A stretch of DNA of 64,000 bases, from assembly GCF_019970065.1 (NCBI RefSeq), contig NZ_JAHXYH010000001.1, positions 372,001-436,000 on the forward strand, in the 5' to 3' direction. Source of the DNA: Chryseobacterium sp. OSA05B. GTDB taxonomy: Bacteria > Bacteroidota > Bacteroidia > Flavobacteriales > Weeksellaceae. Within the stretch, counting starts at the first letter, position 1; each line of letters opens with the position of its first letter. Below the pieces are notes generated by a model, which saw nothing but the letters and a program-made list of their open reading frames with translations, was not told the origin of the DNA and did no database searches. This document shows positions 60,501 to 64,000 of this stretch, in pieces. The translations under genes and the position numbers were made by a program.

Positions 60501-61811
60501 TTTAGGCAAGCCTGTTTTTGACCAGCTTTTCGGTTCCTGTACCGGAGCAAAACGGGTCTGCTCCATATCTGCAATTGGATTTTCACAATATAATGTAGGC
60601 GGTAACGTATCATGATGAAGCGCCAGACAGGTCTTGATTAAACCTGCGATCCCGGCAGCCGGCATAGCATGACCAATATTCGATTTAACGGATCCAATTC
60701 CTGCAGCCTGCGTTATTTCTTCTTTAGTGAAAAACTGAGCCAGAGTCTGAAGTTCTGTTTTGTCTCCAAGCGGTGTTCCTGTCCCATGGGCTTCCAGATA
60801 ACCGATCTGCTTTTCGTCCAGATCTGCATTGATCCAAGCCTGTTGTAAAGCTTTAAGCTGACCTTTAACGGACGGGCTCATTACACTGGTTCCATTCCCA
60901 TCGCTGCTTACTCCAACACCTTTGATCACGGCGTAGATTTTATCCTGATCACGGACTGCGTCTTCCATTCGTTTTAACACGACGAAACCACAGCCTTCAC
61001 CAATTAATAATCCGTCTGCATCCATACTGAACGGCTTGATCTGCTGTTGATGAGACAATGCTCCCAACTGCGCAAAAATACTCCAGAAAGCAGCGTTCTG
61101 TCCGGTATGTACACCTCCCGCGATGACCATATCACAACGGCCACGGTTCAGTTCCTGAACGGCGTGATCTACCGCAATCAGAGCACTGGCACAGGCAGCA
61201 TCTACTGTGAATGCAGCACCTCCCAGATTGAACCTGTTTGCCACTAAAGAGGCAACCAGATTGGGAATCAATCCCATGGCTGTATCTGCGGCGAAGCGGC
61301 CTTTTCGCTCCTGGAAAGCATGTTTCACCTTTTCGATATCTGCCGAAGACACCTGAGGAAGCAATTCCTGCAACAGCGAAGAAATCTGTTCTCCCGTACG
61401 CACAATTTCAATGGCACGCGTCGCTCCGGGGCCGGTATAGTTTCCTTTACCGATAATGACACCCGTTTTCTCAAGAGATGTTCCCTTTTGAAATACACCG
61501 GCATCTTCCAGGGCTTTCTGCACCAGATCGAGGGTTAATAAATGATCCGGCTCGGTACCTTCTACTGCCAATGGAAGAATCCCAAAAGCCGTCGGATCAA
61601 ATTCATAATCTGAAATAAATCCACCGCGCTGACAGTAAAATCTGTCCACAGGACTGGTAGCATCACTAAAGTGTACAGGATCAATCCTATCAGCCGGAGC
61701 CGATTGGGTGGAATCTACCTTATTGACAATATTCTGCCAAAAAGTATGGGCATCCTGTGCTCCGGGAAAGACACAGGATAGACCAATAACAGCAACATCT
61801 GTTTTTTTCAT
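57579..61811 (-). CDS. PKS subunit KS-AT-DH-PPTase (PUFA-synthase/HglE-like)
   Basis: 1410 residues. Ketosynthase 1-~460 with Cys207 (DAACASA), His342 (EAHGTGTPLGD) and His381 (NIGHAMPAAG). Acyltransferase ~535-830 with GHSLGEW (Ser605) and GFHSP (His706). Dehydratase-like double hot-dog ~940-1185, whose second half keeps DNAGQ (Asp1104). C-terminal 4'-phosphopantetheinyl transferase ~1240-1410 with GIDME (1319-1323) and WVAKEAYGK (Lys1361, Glu1362). The order resembles PUFA-synthase and heterocyst-glycolipid-type systems, with a PPTase fused in. It lies 19 bases after the ACP-ACP-KR gene. It extends, reduces and dehydrates an acyl chain together with that protein. Confidence 0.92.
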   Translation of the reverse strand: MKKTDVAVIGLSCVFPGAQDAHTFWQNIVNKVDSTQSAPADRIDPVHFSDATSPVDRFYCQRGGFISDYEFDPTAFGILPLAVEGTEPDHLLTLDLVQKALEDAGVFQKGTSLEKTGVIIGKGNYTGPGATRAIEIVRTGEQISSLLQELLPQVSSADIEKVKHAFQERKGRFAADTAMGLIPNLVASLVANRFNLGGAAFTVDAACASALIAVDHAVQELNRGRCDMVIAGGVHTGQNAAFWSIFAQLGALSHQQQIKPFSMDADGLLIGEGCGFVVLKRMEDAVRDQDKIYAVIKGVGVSSDGNGTSVMSPSVKGQLKALQQAWINADLDEKQIGYLEAHGTGTPLGDKTELQTLAQFFTKEEITQAAGIGSVKSNIGHAMPAAGIAGLIKTCLALHHDTLPPTLYCENPIADMEQTRFAPVQEPKSWSKTGLPKVAAVNAFGFGGINAHVVLEGYDMPKKDRVLVLARPTHEELLSALKNNENKVGEGDYRIALFDPTPERIEKATKIVAKNNPWRNKQDIWYTNTPLLKDGGKIAFVFPGLDGLAKGEVDSVSRYFGLTEPIETEGEGLLSDALGIFNKCSILDNALKKLGIVPDMNAGHSLGEWLAGYSSELAEVNSVKALIDVLNPETFELKDSRFIAIGAGIDAVKPFIDAIPNLYISNDNCPNQVILCGSNAALDVLVPLLKSKQIFHQILPFQSGFHSPFIADKLDVILAGMEKAQFQQTKIPLWSATTLDPYPADQDAIRKLSAEHLVQPVRFRELTDKLYEEGAKFFIQIGTGGLIGFIDDTLKGKAFSTIASSVATRSALAQLQRVVAALFVEGKTVALDFLEVQNQSKKSSGKGIKLQLGSPIIRDFKEIQNLAQSFEMPKQNTVSATVAKTGHPLVQAFQENITDMIRMQEEVLTLFQNRPEITVPRPVVSRAPVSKNFSKLLHVTLDTHPYLIDHSLLRQPKGWTNVSDMEPVIPMTMIFEQLAEIAQAEIPGTYVHKIMNVSVFQWMNVAKPFEKTVKGEWRSNNHAYLDIENFANAEVLLASSAPAVPAFNLAIGDLLPIERTPEEIYDKHMFHGELYQGITEISAVGTKGIIGKIKGNGGKGSLLDNAGQLFGLWLQLTLTKDRIAFPVKIRDIEFFDDMEDQDGLFECTCILTELNEEFAIADIILKRDGKVWCAITGWQNRRLEIDEPLWNVSMSPLHNRLSEEIAPEVFFFHQAYTRVASWDFILKRYFNQTEKQYHQQLFPNKRKEWMVSRVAVKDAVRNLLREKKNHPCFPITFEIGKDEVGKPYLIGDVTEDIHISLAHKEKDAVGIARQGRPVGIDMEIMEERSSGFYDLVFTDHELTLLKDRDQAEWTTKFWVAKEAYGKFLGTGLKGNPKAFEITHIEGDHLWINQTEIKTIKHKKYIIGWTL

Positions 61812-61830
61812 AGTTATCGTATACAGAGGT

Positions 61831-64000
61831 TTACCAGTTGTTTCCGGACATGATCAATACCTGACTTTCGGTTCCGTATTTGATCTCATTAAGGAAAATT
61901 TCTTTCCCCTGGTCCAATGGAATTAAAGAAATACCGCGGCGTTCATATTCTGTTTCCAGAGTCGATGAAACCATTCCGGCTCCTTTCCATGGGCCCCAGT
62001 TGATGGAAATTACTTTTCCCTTTAATTTTTTGTTTAAAGCTTTCGCATAATCATCCAGTACAGAGTTGGCCGCAGCATAATCTGTCTGCCCTTTGTTCCC
62101 GTACACTGAAGCGATGCTTGAGAAGAGTACTACAAACTGACAGTCGGCACGAAGCTGTTCTGCCAATACACGAAGCGGTTTTACTTTCGTATCAAAGACA
62201 CGTTCAAATGAGCTTGAAGTCTTCTGTCTGAACAGTTTGTCCTCCAAAAGACCTGCTCCATGAATAACTCCGTCTAAACGGGCGTATTTATCGTAAATAT
62301 TTTTTATTAAATCTGATAATCCTTCTTCGTCACAAAGATCTAAAGATTGATAAACTACCGTACTTCCCAGCTGTTCCATATCTCGGATCGTGCGGAGGAT
62401 CTGATTGTTTTTGAAAATTCTTACGGTCTCTTTTTCTATCTCGGAAGGAGAAGTGAATTTTCCGGTTTTGATAAGATAGCTTCTTATTTCTTCCTTAGTT
62501 TTCATGGCTTCAACTTCTTTAAGGTCTGCTATGACATCCCTAGGATCTGCTGATCTTCCTACAAGAATATAAGTACAAGGATATGCTCCGGACATATGCT
62601 TCACCAATTCAGAAGTGATTCCCTGTCCACCTCCAAGTACCAAGACTACAGATTCCTGATCCAGCTGGATATGCGCTTCTTCAAGACTTGTTGACAATGG
62701 AGAAGGGATGATCTCTATTTTATGCCTTTGATCGTGCTTGTAAACGACTTCGGATGGCTTATCTGTGGTTAATATTTCTTTTAAAGCGATCTCTGTAATC
62801 TGATCAACTTCCTGTGGTGTGCTCAGACTGATCAGCCTGCAAGAGGTTTGTTCAAATTCTCTAGCCAAACTTTTGAAAAGTCCAGGATAGCCTTTGTAAT
62901 GACGCAAAAGACGGGTATCAGTCAGTTCCTGAATATGAGCGGGAATGTCTGAAATCAGATACACCCATTTGGCTTTATCAAGATCCAGTTTCTTGATCTG
63001 ATCTACATGATCAATGATGCTGTGTTTTACGGTTGAGGAGAACAGATCCAGAATGATTAATCCGTCAAAATCTTTAAGATCTCTTTCCGTGTCCACCAAT
63101 TCTGCGATAGCGCCATATTTTTCAAGGGTGTTTTTAATCGCCATCGTTTGTGGACTGTTGTCCTGAGTGATCGCAAAGCGTTTTCCCTTGATGATTTCTG
63201 TATTCTGCTCTGTAGAAACATCGGTTGGAGTCAGGTCAAAACGAAGACGTGACAATAAATTCTGTACCGGTTCAGCATCAGCATCGGTGTTTCCACTCAT
63301 TTCGCTGATCCATGAGGCCAGTCCTTTTAATGTTTTAATGGCCGCCAGTTTTTCCATCAGATCGTCGGCCTGGTCCATATCCTGACCGAAACCGATTTTG
63401 GTTTTAAGGTCTCCGATAATTTCCATACGCTTAATAGAATCGATACTCAGGTCTGCTTCCAGATCAAGATCCAATCCAAGCATTTCTTTTGGATAACCTG
63501 TTTTTTCACTAACGATATCCAGAATTACATTTTGAAGTTCTTCCAGAGAGAATGCAGATTTGCTTTCTAATTCTGATGTCGGTGTGATTGCAGATCCATT
63601 TTTTTCAGGAGCAGTTGTTGGAGTTCCTGTCAATTCTGTCAACCAGGAAACCAGACCGCTTAACGTTTTGATCGATGCTAATTTTTCCATAACCATGTCT
63701 TCATCGGCATTACCTGATGTAAGCGCTCCCAGCTCACTGCGAAGTGTTCCAATGATTTCTACCCTTTTGATAGAGTCAATACTCAAATCAGCTTCCAGGT
63801 CCATTTCCATACCGAGCATTTCGTGTGGATATCCTGTTTTATCGCTAACCACTTGTAGCAACAGGGTTTTAATATCTTTTACCGGAGCCTGTTTTACCGC
63901 AACAGCAGCAGACTTTTCTGCATGGACAGGCTGTGCAGGAATCGTCACCAAACGATCATTCACAGGTGCTTGTACCGGCGCAGCATAAACAGGTGCAGGG
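61831..64000 (-). CDS. PKS subunit, C-terminal part with ACP-ACP-KR (PfaA/HglE-like), truncated by window
   Basis: The frame runs off the right edge: upstream of residue VNDRLV the codons continue as a Pro/Ala-rich linker (PAPVYAAPVQAP), so the true start is outside. Visible domains: two tandem ACPs, each with an LSIDSIKR site (Ser codons near 63774 and 63438), then a ketoreductase (VLVLGGGQGITSELV; VIHGAGLLEDKLF; FSSIASVYGNKGQTDYAAANSVL with the catalytic Tyr). Tandem ACPs followed by KR are the hallmark of PUFA-synthase PfaA and HglE-type enzymes, where a KS and AT precede. It is the first visible gene of the lipid operon. Confidence 0.9.
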   Translation of the reverse strand, partial: PAPVYAAPVQAPVNDRLVTIPAQPVHAEKSAAVAVKQAPVKDIKTLLLQVVSDKTGYPHEMLGMEMDLEADLSIDSIKRVEIIGTLRSELGALTSGNADEDMVMEKLASIKTLSGLVSWLTELTGTPTTAPEKNGSAITPTSELESKSAFSLEELQNVILDIVSEKTGYPKEMLGLDLDLEADLSIDSIKRMEIIGDLKTKIGFGQDMDQADDLMEKLAAIKTLKGLASWISEMSGNTDADAEPVQNLLSRLRFDLTPTDVSTEQNTEIIKGKRFAITQDNSPQTMAIKNTLEKYGAIAELVDTERDLKDFDGLIILDLFSSTVKHSIIDHVDQIKKLDLDKAKWVYLISDIPAHIQELTDTRLLRHYKGYPGLFKSLAREFEQTSCRLISLSTPQEVDQITEIALKEILTTDKPSEVVYKHDQRHKIEIIPSPLSTSLEEAHIQLDQESVVLVLGGGQGITSELVKHMSGAYPCTYILVGRSADPRDVIADLKEVEAMKTKEEIRSYLIKTGKFTSPSEIEKETVRIFKNNQILRTIRDMEQLGSTVVYQSLDLCDEEGLSDLIKNIYDKYARLDGVIHGAGLLEDKLFRQKTSSSFERVFDTKVKPLRVLAEQLRADCQFVVLFSSIASVYGNKGQTDYAAANSVLDDYAKALNKKLKGKVISINWGPWKGAGMVSSTLETEYERRGISLIPLDQGKEIFLNEIKYGTESQVLIMSGNNW

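Overview
The window reads as a Flavobacteriia chromosome, most likely Chryseobacterium or a near relative (family Weeksellaceae). The reasons are the low GC content, A-rich leaders without Shine-Dalgarno sites, candidate -7 boxes of the TAnnTTTG type, DUF4249/DUF4876/DUF6850 proteins, a Bacteroidota-type Hcp/VgrG set, flavobacterial intergenic repeats, and a PUFA-synthase-like (hglE-KS type) lipid cluster. This placement is inference from gene content. I saw no rRNA, tRNA or CRISPR array.

Region 1 (1-6.9 kb) is an R-body locus. A plus-strand operon (edge gene, polytopic membrane protein, short histidine kinase, LuxR-type response regulator) converges on a minus-strand reb operon. The reb operon has one leading RebB homologue, three low-complexity accessory proteins, one divergent RebB-like protein and five nearly identical tandem RebB proteins, and it ends in a clear intrinsic terminator. 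Region 2 (7.4-13.7 kb) holds a siderophore-interacting-protein-like reductase, an AraC regulator, a LysE exporter, and a TonB receptor/DUF4249 lipoprotein pair.

Region 3 (13.8-22.2 kb) is a type VI secretion cargo island on the minus strand: hcp, vgrG, a DUF2931 lipoprotein, a Tle1-like (DUF2235) lipase, a hypothetical, a PAAR-like DUF4280 protein with a C-terminal extension, and a secreted hypothetical. No sheath, baseplate or membrane-complex genes are in the window. Region 4 (22.4-27.2 kb) is an ergothioneine locus, egtD-egtB followed by an ABC ATPase and a permease/substrate-binding fusion. The binding domain of that fusion appears circularly permuted.

Region 5 (27.5-41.1 kb) carries a serine hydrolase, a GNAT acetyltransferase, small proteins, an AraC regulator, a four-gene outer-membrane locus (TonB receptor, DUF4876 lipoprotein, DUF6850 barrel, di-heme peroxidase), an acyltransferase and two envelope proteins. 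Region 6 (41.3-44.4 kb) has three tandem class I terpene synthases. Region 7 (45.1-51 kb) has a zinc-ribbon membrane protein, a G-rich structured array between two related terminators, an AT-rich kinase/TPR pair and a broken serine recombinase.

Region 8 (51-64 kb, minus strand, running off the right edge) is a tightly overlapping lipid-glycoside biosynthetic operon: ACP-ACP-KR polyketide synthase, KS-AT-DH-PPTase polyketide synthase, free ACP, alpha/beta hydrolase, tandem-fused GT1 glycosyltransferase, two HXXXD condensation-type acyltransferases and a small membrane protein. The likely product is a glycosylated, acylated fatty or polyketide lipid.
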